From an uncultured Clostridia bacterium (GTDB lineage Bacteria; Bacillota; Clostridia; Christensenellales; UBA3700): a stretch of DNA of 58,345 nucleotides. Shown in pieces: positions 27,584 to 36,342 of the stretch (position 1 is the stretch's first letter; the number at the start of each line of letters is the position of its first letter). Location of the stretch: assembly GCA_947038565.1 (NCBI GenBank), contig CAMQWP010000011.1, forward strand, positions 1 through 58,345. Reading direction: 5' to 3'. The notes under the pieces were generated by a model. It did no database searches. It worked only from the letters and a program-made list of their open reading frames with translations, and was not told where the DNA came from. The position numbers and the translations under genes were made by a program.

Positions 27584-28699
27584 CTAATCTACATTCTCAT
27601 TACCAATTACTTTTAACGGATTTATTCTAGCAAACTTCACGAATCCAATTAGTACTGATAATAAATATACCCCAAGTATTACTCCAACGGACTGGTAGAA
27701 TTTCGCCCATGTTACTATCGCGTCTTGATTGGAAGCAGTTGTTGATATTATCAAGTGTGTTATCCCGTAACTTATAGCCATTCCTACTGAAAAAATACTT
27801 ACCATCTTGACTGCTTCCATGCAAACTACAGATGCCTTTGTTTCACCGCAAACATACATCACGGCACTACGCTTAGTGATATTATCAATATTTAGAACAT
27901 AGTTACATAATATACTAGCAGCTGCAAATATGATACAGCAAATAGCTAAATACATTAGAATATCAAATTCATCACTAGTTTTTGAATCATAGTACTCTTT
28001 AACAGTGATGGCTTGAAAGCCCAAGTCATTGTAATGCGACGGGGCTATATCATTTATCATGATACCAGACTCAACCTTCGCAAATTCAGGTAAATTGTCA
28101 CATATTAATATACCATGAATAGACTCTTCTAGAATTGGTTGTACTATTTCATTTAATGGTTTGAATGTGCTAAAACCGTAGTATTTACTGTTAGGCTCCC
28201 TTATTCCAATTATTTTCACCCTTACAGAATATATATCAATACCATCTGTGGCTGAAATGTCATAGAACTTATTTATTTCATAGTCGGTTTGAGATGAACT
28301 AGCATATGCTTCACGATAATCACTACTGACATCACCACTGAATTTAAAACCCATATCATCAAAGTTATCCGCAAGGGCTGGAGTAGCTATGTTAATTCCA
28401 GAAAACACTGCGTCTTCATTTACATCACGTAACTCCACAGTTGTTGCTAATCCTGACATATCTGTCATTTTAGACAATGTTCCGTATGAAGTATCATTTA
28501 TATCATCATATCCATCAAATGCCACTAGACTTTTGCTTGCTGTATTCAAGTTTAAGTAGTCAGACCAACCCCTAACAGCGGTGGTTGAGGTACTTGCAAT
28601 CGCAAACAAGCAAATACAAACTACAACCTCGCACATTAAAACTAAAGAGAATAACCAAGAGTGGCGAATATTTGATAAAAATATTTTAATCCTATTCAT
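27584..28699 (-). CDS. FtsX-type ABC permease, module 2, second subunit
   Basis: This 371-residue membrane protein has one N-terminal helix (about 15-37), a ~200-residue extracellular domain and three C-terminal helices, the layout of MacB/FtsX-type permeases. AAGGAG precedes the ATG. It ends 22 bp before the ATPase gene and starts 12 bp after the other permease. It probably pairs with 28712-29836 as a heterodimer. Substrate unknown. Confidence 0.85.
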   Translation of the reverse strand: MNRIKIFLSNIRHSWLFSLVLMCEVVVCICLFAIASTSTTAVRGWSDYLNLNTASKSLVAFDGYDDINDTSYGTLSKMTDMSGLATTVELRDVNEDAVFSGINIATPALADNFDDMGFKFSGDVSSDYREAYASSSQTDYEINKFYDISATDGIDIYSVRVKIIGIREPNSKYYGFSTFKPLNEIVQPILEESIHGILICDNLPEFAKVESGIMINDIAPSHYNDLGFQAITVKEYYDSKTSDEFDILMYLAICCIIFAAASILCNYVLNIDNITKRSAVMYVCGETKASVVCMEAVKMVSIFSVGMAISYGITHLIISTTASNQDAIVTWAKFYQSVGVILGVYLLSVLIGFVKFARINPLKVIGNENVD

Positions 28700-28711
28700 A
28701 ATATATTCTCC

Positions 28712-29836
28712 TTAACCAAATTTGGTTTTACTTGCGGGAACTGCTCTAGCTCTCTTGACAACTTTTATACACATCATTATCATTACTGATAGCAATGTAG
28801 TACAAAACAATATCAAATAATGCAACCATAACAATGAACCGATATAGCCTATATTCAGCACCAGATTGACTAGGTAATCTATTAAAAGCCCTATCCCGAC
28901 TGACACACTCGCTAAAACAAAAGTTTCCGATATCATTACACCCGCAACAACTGCTGGTCCTGCACCTAAAGTCTTGTACACAGCGTATTTTCTATCATTA
29001 ACTTTTTGCCAGTAATTCATTATTGAAATTATTGAAAGACAGCTTCCTACTAAGAATCCAATCAATATAATTAACTCTGTCTGGGGAATAATTTTAGACA
29101 CATAAACTTCCGCTCCTAGAGCTCTCAACTTCTTAGTCTCTGAACCTTTAAGCAATCTTTCAAAATTTGTAAAATATACATATGAAATGGAACTGCCTGT
29201 TACAAAATCCCTATTACTATCATCAACTTTTGTCAAATCCACTAGCTCTGCTGAGTATGGAACATATATCGTAGGCAACTTTACATTAGAACTTGATTTC
29301 GTAATGGTATTGTTTTCAGCGATTATCTCAAAGTCACTGCCCATAAAATTAATCACTTGCCCGACTTTAGCACCAGTACCCACTAAAAACTCACGGTTTA
29401 CTGTCATTGCATTTTCGCCATTTTGAATAGCTTCTTTTGAGTGTATGCAGTCAAATACTTCTAATTTAATACAGGTTGTAATTGCAGTTGAAACGATTTC
29501 AGATTCTACATTTTCACTTATCGTATTCACATTATTACCCATCATTTCGATGTACCCTACAGATACTTCATTGCTATCATCAGCGAATGCAACTTCGTCT
29601 TGCAATGATAGCATATATTCGCCTATTGCTTTGTAATCATAAACATTTTCGATCTGTACAATCGCTTCTTTTATACCATTTAGACGAGATTCCAACTCCG
29701 ACACTAGCATTCTTGATGCTAGTCCACATACAAAAGTTGCGACTATTATCATAGACACAAGCATTATCAAAGCTGTAGGTTTATGCAAAACCGACTGCTT
29801 AAAACTATTAAAATATATTTCAAGTTTCTTTTTCAT
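28712..29836 (-). CDS. FtsX-type ABC permease, module 2, first subunit
   Basis: This 374-residue protein has an N-terminal helix (about 20-42), an extracellular domain with the MacB-PCD-like pattern (VNREFLVGTGAKVGQVINF near 150) and three C-terminal helices. Its tail is basic (KVVKRARAVPASK). AAGGTGG precedes the ATG. It follows the first ATPase gene by 80 bp and opens the second permease-permease-ATPase set. Substrate unknown. Confidence 0.85.
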   Translation of the reverse strand: MKKKLEIYFNSFKQSVLHKPTALIMLVSMIIVATFVCGLASRMLVSELESRLNGIKEAIVQIENVYDYKAIGEYMLSLQDEVAFADDSNEVSVGYIEMMGNNVNTISENVESEIVSTAITTCIKLEVFDCIHSKEAIQNGENAMTVNREFLVGTGAKVGQVINFMGSDFEIIAENNTITKSSSNVKLPTIYVPYSAELVDLTKVDDSNRDFVTGSSISYVYFTNFERLLKGSETKKLRALGAEVYVSKIIPQTELIILIGFLVGSCLSIISIMNYWQKVNDRKYAVYKTLGAGPAVVAGVMISETFVLASVSVGIGLLIDYLVNLVLNIGYIGSLLWLHYLILFCTTLLSVMIMMCIKVVKRARAVPASKTKFG

Positions 29837-29916
29837 AATTCCACCTTACTACTTACTTTCGACTACAAACATTTAATAAATATTCATATTCTAAATATAC
29901 ATACTTAATTGAATTA

Positions 29917-30594
29917 CTATTCTTCCGTATCGGATATTAATCCGTCTTTTATATACACAGTCCTATCTAACTGGTCTGCGACATGCTTATCATGAGTAAC
30001 GATAATGATAGTCTTGCCATTAGACTGCAAGTCCTTAAATATTGCCATTATCTCACTAGCTGTCTTGCTGTCTAGTGCTGAAGTCGGCTCATCTGCGAGT
30101 ATGATATCAGGATCATTTACGAGTGCCCTTGCAATAGCCACACGCTGACGCTGTCCGCCTGATAAGTCACGTACCTTACGCTTATAAAGTCCCTCTATGT
30201 TTAATGACTCTAAAACTTCCATAACTCTATGTTTAAACTCTTTGATTTTGTATTTTTTACTAAAACAGAGAGGAAGTTTGACATTTTCAAAAACGCTCTC
30301 ACTGTTAATAAGTGCATTTTCTTGCAATACAAAACCTATCTTTGCATTTCTTATCTCTGCAAGTTCGTTTGATTTTAATGTCGATACTTTTTTATCATCA
30401 ATGTAATACTCTCCGCTTGTCATGACATCAAGACAGCCGATAATATTTAGCATAGTTGACTTTCCACTTCCAGACACGCCCATTATAGCAATTGCGCTAC
30501 CAGATACTATCTCGACGCAAGCATTATCTAGTGCGATGACTTCATTATCTTTACCCTTGTTATAAATTTTAGTAACGCTATCTAGTTTAATCAT
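29917..30594 (-). CDS. ABC exporter ATPase, MacB/LolD type, module 1
   Basis: This 225-residue ATPase has Walker A GVSGSGKST, LSGGQRQRVAIARA, Walker B IILADEP and the switch His in VTHD. It is a paralog of 26875-27561. About the last 69 codons, before the divergent tail, are identical at the DNA level (29939-30144). GGAGGTGTAAA precedes the ATG. It follows its two permeases (50 bp to the nearer). The cargo is unknown. Confidence 0.93.
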   Translation of the reverse strand: MIKLDSVTKIYNKGKDNEVIALDNACVEIVSGSAIAIMGVSGSGKSTMLNIIGCLDVMTSGEYYIDDKKVSTLKSNELAEIRNAKIGFVLQENALINSESVFENVKLPLCFSKKYKIKEFKHRVMEVLESLNIEGLYKRKVRDLSGGQRQRVAIARALVNDPDIILADEPTSALDSKTASEIMAIFKDLQSNGKTIIIVTHDKHVADQLDRTVYIKDGLISDTEE

Positions 30595-30644
30595 TTTACA
30601 CCTCCATGTCCTATTACAAACATATATTAAATCTTATAAAATAT

Positions 30645-31712
30645 CTATTGCTTCTTTAATATTATTAATGGTTTTGAAATAAGCACTCTTATTATCCCTA
30701 TCGTTGTAGATACCGCATAAACTATCAATGCTATGCTTGCAGTGGTGAAGAACGTCCCGAACGGCAATATAGAAGGATACATACTATCTCCATTTAAAAT
30801 ATTTATAATACTAACAATAAACAAATTCAAAGTGAATGGTACTGCAAAGACAATGCCTGCCTTTACTGACTCAGATAATACCACACTCTTGTTATTACCT
30901 ACGATATATTTTATCGAGTTTTTCCTAATGTCTTTTTCTGATGCGCACACAAGCATGGAAACAATTGTAACGCTAATCAGCATTACCAGTACACCCATAA
31001 TGTAGTAACTAAAATACCTACTATTATAGCTACTATTATAATAATTATCATATAGGTCGCCTAATACTTTAGAATTTAGTTTATAATTATCTATATAAAA
31101 ACTCGCATTTTCCGTAGTTGCTATTACAGAATTTATTTCTTCTGCTACAATATCAATATCATCGCATACTAACATATCACCATAAGCAAATAATAAATTA
31201 TAAGCGACTACATCATCAAAGTCATCTATGGACATACTGTCAGCACCTAGATACCCAATTATTTTAATTTTACTATTAACGCCTCTTACTTCAAGATCAT
31301 AGATCTCATTTTTCTTATAAACGTTTTTCAACTCATCACTTACAATAGCTTCTCTATATTCACTTGAAGTATCACCACTAAACCATTTACCCTTATGCTC
31401 CACCTCAATAATTTCGGCAAGTTTAGGATTAATCACTGTCGCATAAGTATCACCGTATGAAAGTCCAAATGATGCACCCATAGTACCTTCTTCTAAACCG
31501 TCCCTACCGATATAGTCGCTTAATACATCACTACTGACGCATACTGCATTCTCGTACTCTGCGTTGTATTTTTGCAGGAACACTTCATCGGACTTAAACA
31601 TCTGTAAATATATTCCTCCAACAAGCATGATTAACAACAGCTCTATCATAACCAAAATAGTAAAACATTTTCTTTGCTTTAAATCATTATAAATCGAATA
31701 AAAAAATCTCAT
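30645..31712 (-). CDS. FtsX-type ABC permease, module 1, second subunit
   Basis: This 355-residue protein has an N-terminal helix (about 17-38), an extracellular domain of ~190 residues and three C-terminal helices; its end is basic (LISKPLIILKKQ). GAGGTGAATAT precedes the ATG. It starts 7 bp after the preceding permease gene, indicating coupled expression. It corresponds to 27584-28699 of module 2. Substrate unknown. Confidence 0.82.
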   Translation of the reverse strand: MRFFYSIYNDLKQRKCFTILVMIELLLIMLVGGIYLQMFKSDEVFLQKYNAEYENAVCVSSDVLSDYIGRDGLEEGTMGASFGLSYGDTYATVINPKLAEIIEVEHKGKWFSGDTSSEYREAIVSDELKNVYKKNEIYDLEVRGVNSKIKIIGYLGADSMSIDDFDDVVAYNLLFAYGDMLVCDDIDIVAEEINSVIATTENASFYIDNYKLNSKVLGDLYDNYYNSSYNSRYFSYYIMGVLVMLISVTIVSMLVCASEKDIRKNSIKYIVGNNKSVVLSESVKAGIVFAVPFTLNLFIVSIINILNGDSMYPSILPFGTFFTTASIALIVYAVSTTIGIIRVLISKPLIILKKQ

Positions 31713-31719
31713 AATATAT

Positions 31720-32745
31720 TCACCTCAAAAGCATGCTTTTATCAGCAGCTGGTTTTCTAGCAGTGATAATAATATTTACAGCAAGTGCTATTATCGTAAC
31801 AACGAAATTAACTGCAAATAATATACCATAGTCTACCACACTAAATACTGAAAAGAAATCAGTCAGCAATGGATAGACAAGCAATAGCTCTAATGCGATA
31901 CCTATTCCAAATGATATAATAATCATAAGCATGCACTCTATAAACATACTCGCAGCGATTTTTCTATTTTTGCACCCAACTATTTTATAATTAGCGTATA
32001 AAATACTATTTTGCTTAGATAAATTTATATAGCAAAATAATGTAACAAGTGATAATAATATCATCACTACAATAGCAACAATAATTATCATAATACTATT
32101 GACGCCTATTTGTGATTTAGGCAAGTATGTTGATCCGCACTCATTAACGGCGTTAATTAGTCTTGAAGTAGGTTTTCCATAAGATTCTATTCTAGCACTG
32201 TCTTTTCCATGTGATAAAGGTGTAAATCTGTTATCAATATCGACATCAACAGCTCCCGAAATAAATATACGATAATCATTTCCGGTTGAAAATTTCACAA
32301 TTTTGAAACTGCTTCCACAAAAATCAACACTATCGCCTATGCTAATATTATAAATCGACGCTAGACTCAGCGAAATCGCCATCACTGGCTGGATTACATT
32401 ATCTAACTCATTTTCAGTAAAATATACTTCTCTATTATTTTTACTATTATCTTTTATAGGAATATATTCTATGTGGAGACTAGTGTGCATTTCAGACGCA
32501 TCGCAAACATAAGTTTCTGCAATGTACTCAATGTTATCTTCATCTTTTAGTGAATTGTAAAAACTTGCATTATCATATGTTTCTGATATGGTAAAATAAT
32601 TATAGTGCATATCAGGAATATTTGCATTAATGACCCTCATAAACGAACATGAAATGACCGTAGTTAATGTCATGCACATTATCATGAGCAAGTAAAAGAT
32701 CGGTTTATTAGATATTGACCTATAAATATTTTTCAAATAAAACAT
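31720..32745 (-). CDS. FtsX-type ABC permease, module 1, first subunit
   Basis: This 341-residue membrane protein is the first gene of the six-gene exporter operon. It has an N-terminal helix (about 14-36), a shorter extracellular domain containing SIYNISIGDSVDFCG, and three helices from about residue 215. AGGAGTAAT precedes the ATG. It corresponds in position to 28712-29836. Substrate unknown. The secreted protein gene upstream (32943) could encode a partner or cargo. Confidence 0.82.
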   Translation of the reverse strand: MFYLKNIYRSISNKPIFYLLMIMCMTLTTVISCSFMRVINANIPDMHYNYFTISETYDNASFYNSLKDEDNIEYIAETYVCDASEMHTSLHIEYIPIKDNSKNNREVYFTENELDNVIQPVMAISLSLASIYNISIGDSVDFCGSSFKIVKFSTGNDYRIFISGAVDVDIDNRFTPLSHGKDSARIESYGKPTSRLINAVNECGSTYLPKSQIGVNSIMIIIVAIVVMILLSLVTLFCYINLSKQNSILYANYKIVGCKNRKIAASMFIECMLMIIISFGIGIALELLLVYPLLTDFFSVFSVVDYGILFAVNFVVTIIALAVNIIITARKPAADKSMLLR

Positions 32746-32942
32746 ATTACTCCTATATTACGTAAAACAAACGTAAACTGCTATTTGATTACTTTCATAA
32801 AATAATAAGAATAGGACTATTACATGTCTCAACATAATAATCCTACTCAATTATTAAATCCTATCCAAATTACAATGACTAATATTATAAAGTATATCAT
32901 AAAAATTTAGATAACTTATATTCACCTTAAATATTAATATAA
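32746..32942 (-). promoter_or_regulatory. Leader between the secreted protein gene and the exporter operon
   Basis: This 197-bp AT-rich gap holds an imperfect hairpin (TAGGACTATTA with TAATAATCCTA, about 32813-32857). It could be a weak terminator or attenuator for the secreted-protein gene. The exporter operon may be read through from that gene or have its own promoter; no clear -35/-10 pair was seen. Confidence 0.4.
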
Positions 32943-33467
32943 TTAATACCAAGGAAAGACAACAGTATATGTTCCTACTGAACCATTTACTTTTATCGTA
33001 ACTTCACATGTAATTTCATCAACCATGTAAATACCCGAATTTAAAATCTTTTTCGCATAATCATCACCATTATCAGTCCAAGTCTTTATTTTATCCTTAC
33101 TTTCTCCATCAACATGGCTGAATGTAACTCTAATTTCGAATTGCTGTAATTTAGTTTTATCTAATGTCTTGTAAGTCACTAAAATATCATCAAAAAATCC
33201 AGAATCCCTTGCATCCAGATCTACATTGACGTCAATGCCACCAACATTTATAGTCCTTATATCTCTACCAAAAGTATACGGTACTGCACCACCTGTATTA
33301 TTATCCATCTCACTAGAAACGGTTTGGATGCCGTCACTGTTCATTGATATGCCACTGTTATCATCTGCCTCGAGCATTGATGCGGCGAAGCCTAGAGAAG
33401 CTACCACCATTACTACTGCAAGTAATGCTATCATTACTTTATTTACTATTTTCTTTGCGTTTGTTAT
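32943..33467 (-). CDS. Small secreted protein upstream of the ABC exporters, possible AUA start
   Basis: The first in-frame ATG at 33434 gives 163 residues but has no ribosome site. Eleven codons upstream, an ATA codon at 33467 lies 9 nt after a clean AGGAG (33477-33481). Starting there adds TNAKKIVNKV and completes a normal signal peptide (basic, hydrophobic, LGFAAS cleavage region). The mature protein is acidic, cysteine-free and beta-rich, with GGIDVNVDLDARDSGFFDD and a C-terminal TYTVVFPWY. I do not recognise the family. The position before the exporter genes suggests a partner or substrate of that system (inference). Two codons further up is another ATA, and the frame is closed by TAG just beyond. 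Confidence 0.65.
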   Translation of the reverse strand: MTNAKKIVNKVMIALLAVVMVVASLGFAASMLEADDNSGISMNSDGIQTVSSEMDNNTGGAVPYTFGRDIRTINVGGIDVNVDLDARDSGFFDDILVTYKTLDKTKLQQFEIRVTFSHVDGESKDKIKTWTDNGDDYAKKILNSGIYMVDEITCEVTIKVNGSVGTYTVVFPWY

Positions 33468-33712
33468 TTTTATTTTCTCCTATCTTATATGGAATGTATT
33501 TTTTCCATACGCTAAGTCATTACTGACCATGGAGATAATGCATTAATGACATGACTTATTATCAAATTATTAATATAGCCATATTATACCATACATTACC
33601 ACACTTTGCAATACCCATTTGCATTTTCATATTTTATAATTTATATTAAATAATGATTAATGATTAATGATATCCCTTAAAAATACAAATGCGATTTACC
33701 ACAAAATTATGG

Positions 33713-33900
33713 TATAATATTATATTGCAATTTGCAATAATTTTGCGTGAATAGCACTCTTACGGGTGCGAGTTGCATGCTTATTGAGATAAATAGCCCT
33801 ATACTTCCGCTGGGGTAGATTTTTTTACTTTTGTTTTCAAACGCAGGGGGAGAGATAATTATAAAAAAACTAGCCATGCACTACTGCAAGACTAGTTATT
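33713..33900 (+). ncRNA. Candidate structured non-coding RNA with its own promoter
   Basis: In a 675-bp gap without genes, an extended -10 promoter TGGTATAAT (TATAAT at 33713-33718) precedes a relatively GC-rich stretch that can fold. TGCGT near 33744 can pair with ACGCA near 33841. Inside are a hairpin on GCACTC...GAGTTGC (33753-33777) and one on CCC...GGG (33797-33815). An AACTAG/CTAGTT stem follows near 33868-33897 as a weak terminator. No known RNA class was recognised (6S, SRP and common riboswitches considered). It may also be an old mobile-element remnant. Confidence 0.3.
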
Positions 33901-34110
33901 ATCATATACCTCATAGAGGAAATGTTATTTTATTCATTTAATCAATTTTATCCTCGTCCTCTTTCGCTATTAAACTATTATTAATTTTGACGCTATAGAT
34001 AAAAGTAGTGCGACTAAACACATGTATTATCGCAATGTGCATGCTTACCGTATTTAACTGAGATAATGTTCTATCATCAAAATGCAATACCCTGTATAAA
34101 TATAGTCGCT

Positions 34111-34413
34111 TTATTTTTTTGAATTGTTTTCTAGCAAGTAGTTATACATATCTTCTCTGACTTCCATGTATGCACTTATGCCCTCTTTCATCTCGCCGTT
34201 AGTTTTGCCGTCTCTAATTGCTATCGAGTTCGCATAAGTTAGCTTACCAAGTGCGTCGATATTTTTCAGTATCAACACATTTTCTTTTGCCTTTGCATCA
34301 TCTCTAGCTTCATCTATTTTGTCTTTGCTTCTGAAGTATCTTTGCATAAAAAATAGCGCCATTCCTGACACCACACTCGCAAATACACTTAATGCGATTG
34401 TCAAAATTTCCAT
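34111..34413 (-). CDS. Small membrane protein with one N-terminal helix and a charged tail
   Basis: This 100-residue protein has one membrane helix (about 3-24, ending in FFMQRYFRSKDK) and a long charged helical region. GAGGGAGATAA precedes the ATG, so it is a real gene. Proteins with this layout (short helix, charged coil, NG.MKEGISAY-like end) are common near clostridial phage lysis genes, but no phage genes flank it here. It stands alone. Function unknown. Confidence 0.7.
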   Translation of the reverse strand: MEILTIALSVFASVVSGMALFFMQRYFRSKDKIDEARDDAKAKENVLILKNIDALGKLTYANSIAIRDGKTNGEMKEGISAYMEVREDMYNYLLENNSKK

Positions 34414-34671
34414 TTATCTCCCTCATATCTAAAATTGTAAGATTTCACATATAACATGTAATATAAGCACCTAGATCGTCATGCCTATAATAACCACCAG
34501 TGCTAGCATTATATTGAATATACTATATACTAATTATATGTAATTTTAATTAAAAAAGCTACAATTGTTAAATTTTGATCGAATATTGTATTGTTTCATG
34601 CTAGTATGCACAGTATCAATACACATGGATTATTGCAGGTGGCAAGGGATAAGGTTTAAAGAATTTTACAC
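34414..34671. other. Intergenic region with nothing recognisable
   Basis: About 260 bp of AT-rich DNA between the small membrane protein gene and the terminator of the next gene. No gene, repeat or clear promoter was found. Confidence 0.6.
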
Positions 34672-34706
34672 AAAAAAAATGACCTCAATTAGATATCGAG
34701 ATCATT
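34672..34706 (-). terminator. Terminator of the 98-residue module gene
   Basis: The stem ATGATCTC/GAGGTCAT (minus strand; one wobble-type mismatch) is followed by eight T residues. It lies 60 bp past the stop codon. Confidence 0.82.
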
Positions 34707-34765
34707 CTATATTACAAGTTCTAATTAACCAAATAAATTAATTATCAAGATAAATTCTAACTGAA

Positions 34766-35062
34766 TTATGGTACTGGTATTATTGGCACACACTCACATA
34801 AACAATCTTCAAACAAACCTAGTTTACTCTGAAGAATCATCTCTAGTAGAGAGATTGTATTTACCATGCTTTTTACTGATTTATTAACTGCTAACATTTC
34901 CTCTACAGTTACATCTGGGCGGGCTAAAACCGCTTGAATTTTTTCGCCCTCCGCATTTATAATGTGTGATAATCCTGTTTGCTCTAGAGCAACAGACTCT
35001 ATGATATCTGTGATTGCTTGACAACGAGTAGTTTCACTCGGTACTATAACTGGCATTGACAT
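34766..35062 (-). CDS. Stand-alone helical module protein, probable spore/cell-surface protein
   Basis: This 98-residue protein consists almost entirely of a helical module, AITDIIESVALEQTGLSHII to ISLLEMILQSKLGLF, with a Cys-rich tail (CLCECVPIIPVP). The start at 35062 is preferred because AGGAGG lies nine bases before it; an ATG at 35071 abuts that site. No signal peptide is present. The same module begins the 296-residue protein at 35164 and ends the 1106-residue protein at 36343. The upstream AC-N17-CATATTTAA resembles a sigma-K promoter. This suggests mother-cell expression and a place in the spore's outer layers (inference). Confidence 0.8.
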   Translation of the reverse strand: MSMPVIVPSETTRCQAITDIIESVALEQTGLSHIINAEGEKIQAVLARPDVTVEEMLAVNKSVKSMVNTISLLEMILQSKLGLFEDCLCECVPIIPVP

Positions 35063-35092
35063 ATTCAACATCCTCCTGTTTTTTTCTTATTT

Positions 35093-35120
35093 TTAAATAT
35101 GGGTACATGGATCTTTAAGT
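35093..35120 (-). promoter_or_regulatory. Sigma-K-like promoter of the 98-residue module gene
   Basis: On the minus strand AC (35119-35120) is separated by 17 bp from CATATTTAA (35093-35101). It matches the Bacillus sigma-K pattern AC-N16/17-CATANNNTA except for one base in the -10 box. The distance to the ribosome site is about 15 bp. Confidence 0.5.
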
Positions 35121-35163
35121 TTTTAAAATACTTCTAACTGACTGATTTTTTTAAATAAGCATT

Positions 35164-36054
35164 CTATAGTAGTGTATTTTGATAATAATAATTTTCCGTA
35201 CACTTATTAGTACAAAATTTATTACTCTGACTGCGTACACCTTGCTTAATCAATATTTTATAATAACTTTTAATTGGTTGTGCGATTGATTCGTTGTAAA
35301 TCACCACATTATTATAATATGCTTTAATAGTTAAATTTGTACTTTTATAAATGTCCTTTATACAAAAATAACCTTTGCTATTCGTATAAGTAGTTTTCTC
35401 ATTTATAGCGATTTTGGAATTCGCAAGAGCGACACCACATGCGTCATAAACATATCCTTCAACATACACCTCTTCATAATGACATAGCAGGAAACAAGCC
35501 TCTACATCACTGCACTCTCCTGCTGTACATACAAACACATATTTGCGGATTGGCGGATAGTTCTTATAACAAATATTGACAATATACTCGCCAAGTGGCA
35601 GTTCGCAGGCTGTAAAACAACCATTTACATCGGTGTATCCTGAACACACAACCTCGCCGACACATTTATCACAATCATTGCAAAGAACGCTTTTTAATGA
35701 AATGCTCACTTTTGCACATTCAATAGGCTCAAGACTGCAATTACAGTCTGTAACTTTAACGCATACGCATCCACACTCTAGCGGTGGCTTACATTCACTA
35801 CCGCAACAGCTTCCTCCAATGCTAACCCTAAGTTTATTAAGTAATATCATTTCAAGCATAGAAATATCTTGAATAGTATTAGCAACGGATTGATTAATAC
35901 ATAGCAGTTCACTGATTGTAGGCTCGCACTCCAATGCCTTCTGTATTTTCTCCCCTTCAGCATTTAATATATGTGCTAATGCCGTTTCTTGTAGTGCGAT
36001 AGATTGAATTACATTATCAATTTCGCATTTATTTTCATCATGATTACATTTCAT
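35164..36054 (-). CDS. Cysteine-rich protein with N-terminal helical module and carboxypeptidase-regulatory-like domains
   Basis: This 296-residue protein has no signal peptide. Residues about 8-80 are the same helical module as in the neighbouring genes (NVIQSIALQETALAHILNAE ... ISMLEMILLNKL). A cysteine-dense linker follows (SCCGSECKPPLECGCVCVKV). Two beta domains of the carboxypeptidase-regulatory/Cna-B type then appear: GYTDVNGCFTACELPLGEY and EGYVYDACGVALANSKI. There are about 30 cysteines in all. AAGGAGAGATT precedes the ATG. A consensus sigma-K-like promoter lies 60-90 bp upstream. Cross-linked spore coat or exosporium proteins have these properties, so that role is proposed; direct evidence is lacking. 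Confidence 0.82.
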   Translation of the reverse strand: MKCNHDENKCEIDNVIQSIALQETALAHILNAEGEKIQKALECEPTISELLCINQSVANTIQDISMLEMILLNKLRVSIGGSCCGSECKPPLECGCVCVKVTDCNCSLEPIECAKVSISLKSVLCNDCDKCVGEVVCSGYTDVNGCFTACELPLGEYIVNICYKNYPPIRKYVFVCTAGECSDVEACFLLCHYEEVYVEGYVYDACGVALANSKIAINEKTTYTNSKGYFCIKDIYKSTNLTIKAYYNNVVIYNESIAQPIKSYYKILIKQGVRSQSNKFCTNKCTENYYYQNTLL

Positions 36055-36116
36055 AATCTCTCCTTATTCTCAATGGTATAAGCTCAACCTAGATAGTATT
36101 TTAAGGTCGCTTATTA

Positions 36117-36144
36117 TATCATATGCTCATCGTAATTTTTACGT
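36117..36144 (-). promoter_or_regulatory. Sigma-K-like promoter of the cysteine-rich module gene
   Basis: On the minus strand AC (36143-36144), 17 bp, then CATATGATA (36117-36125) match the sigma-K pattern AC-N17-CATANNNTA at every defined base. The expected start lies about 55 bp before the ATG. Confidence 0.6.
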
Positions 36145-36342
36145 TATTGATATTGCAATATTAATCTAACTTCCATTTAAAAGCATAATCGCGATAAATA
36201 CCAACATATTTATATATATTTTATCGTATCTATATCTTTTAACACCATCTTGCAGTTGTACTGCTTTGTAACTGAAATATCTGTTTTCGAATAACATATA
36301 TAGAGAGGTAATAACCTTAAAAAAACAAGAGGAGGAAAGTAT

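Noticed and set aside
27627..27824. A 65-codon minus-strand frame inside the permease gene at 27584-28699
   Set aside because: It overlaps the permease in another frame, has no ribosome site and no recognisable features.
34111..36054. A prophage around the small membrane protein and the module genes
   Set aside because: No capsid, portal, terminase, tail or lysis enzyme genes are present; the membrane protein only resembles phage-associated ones in layout.
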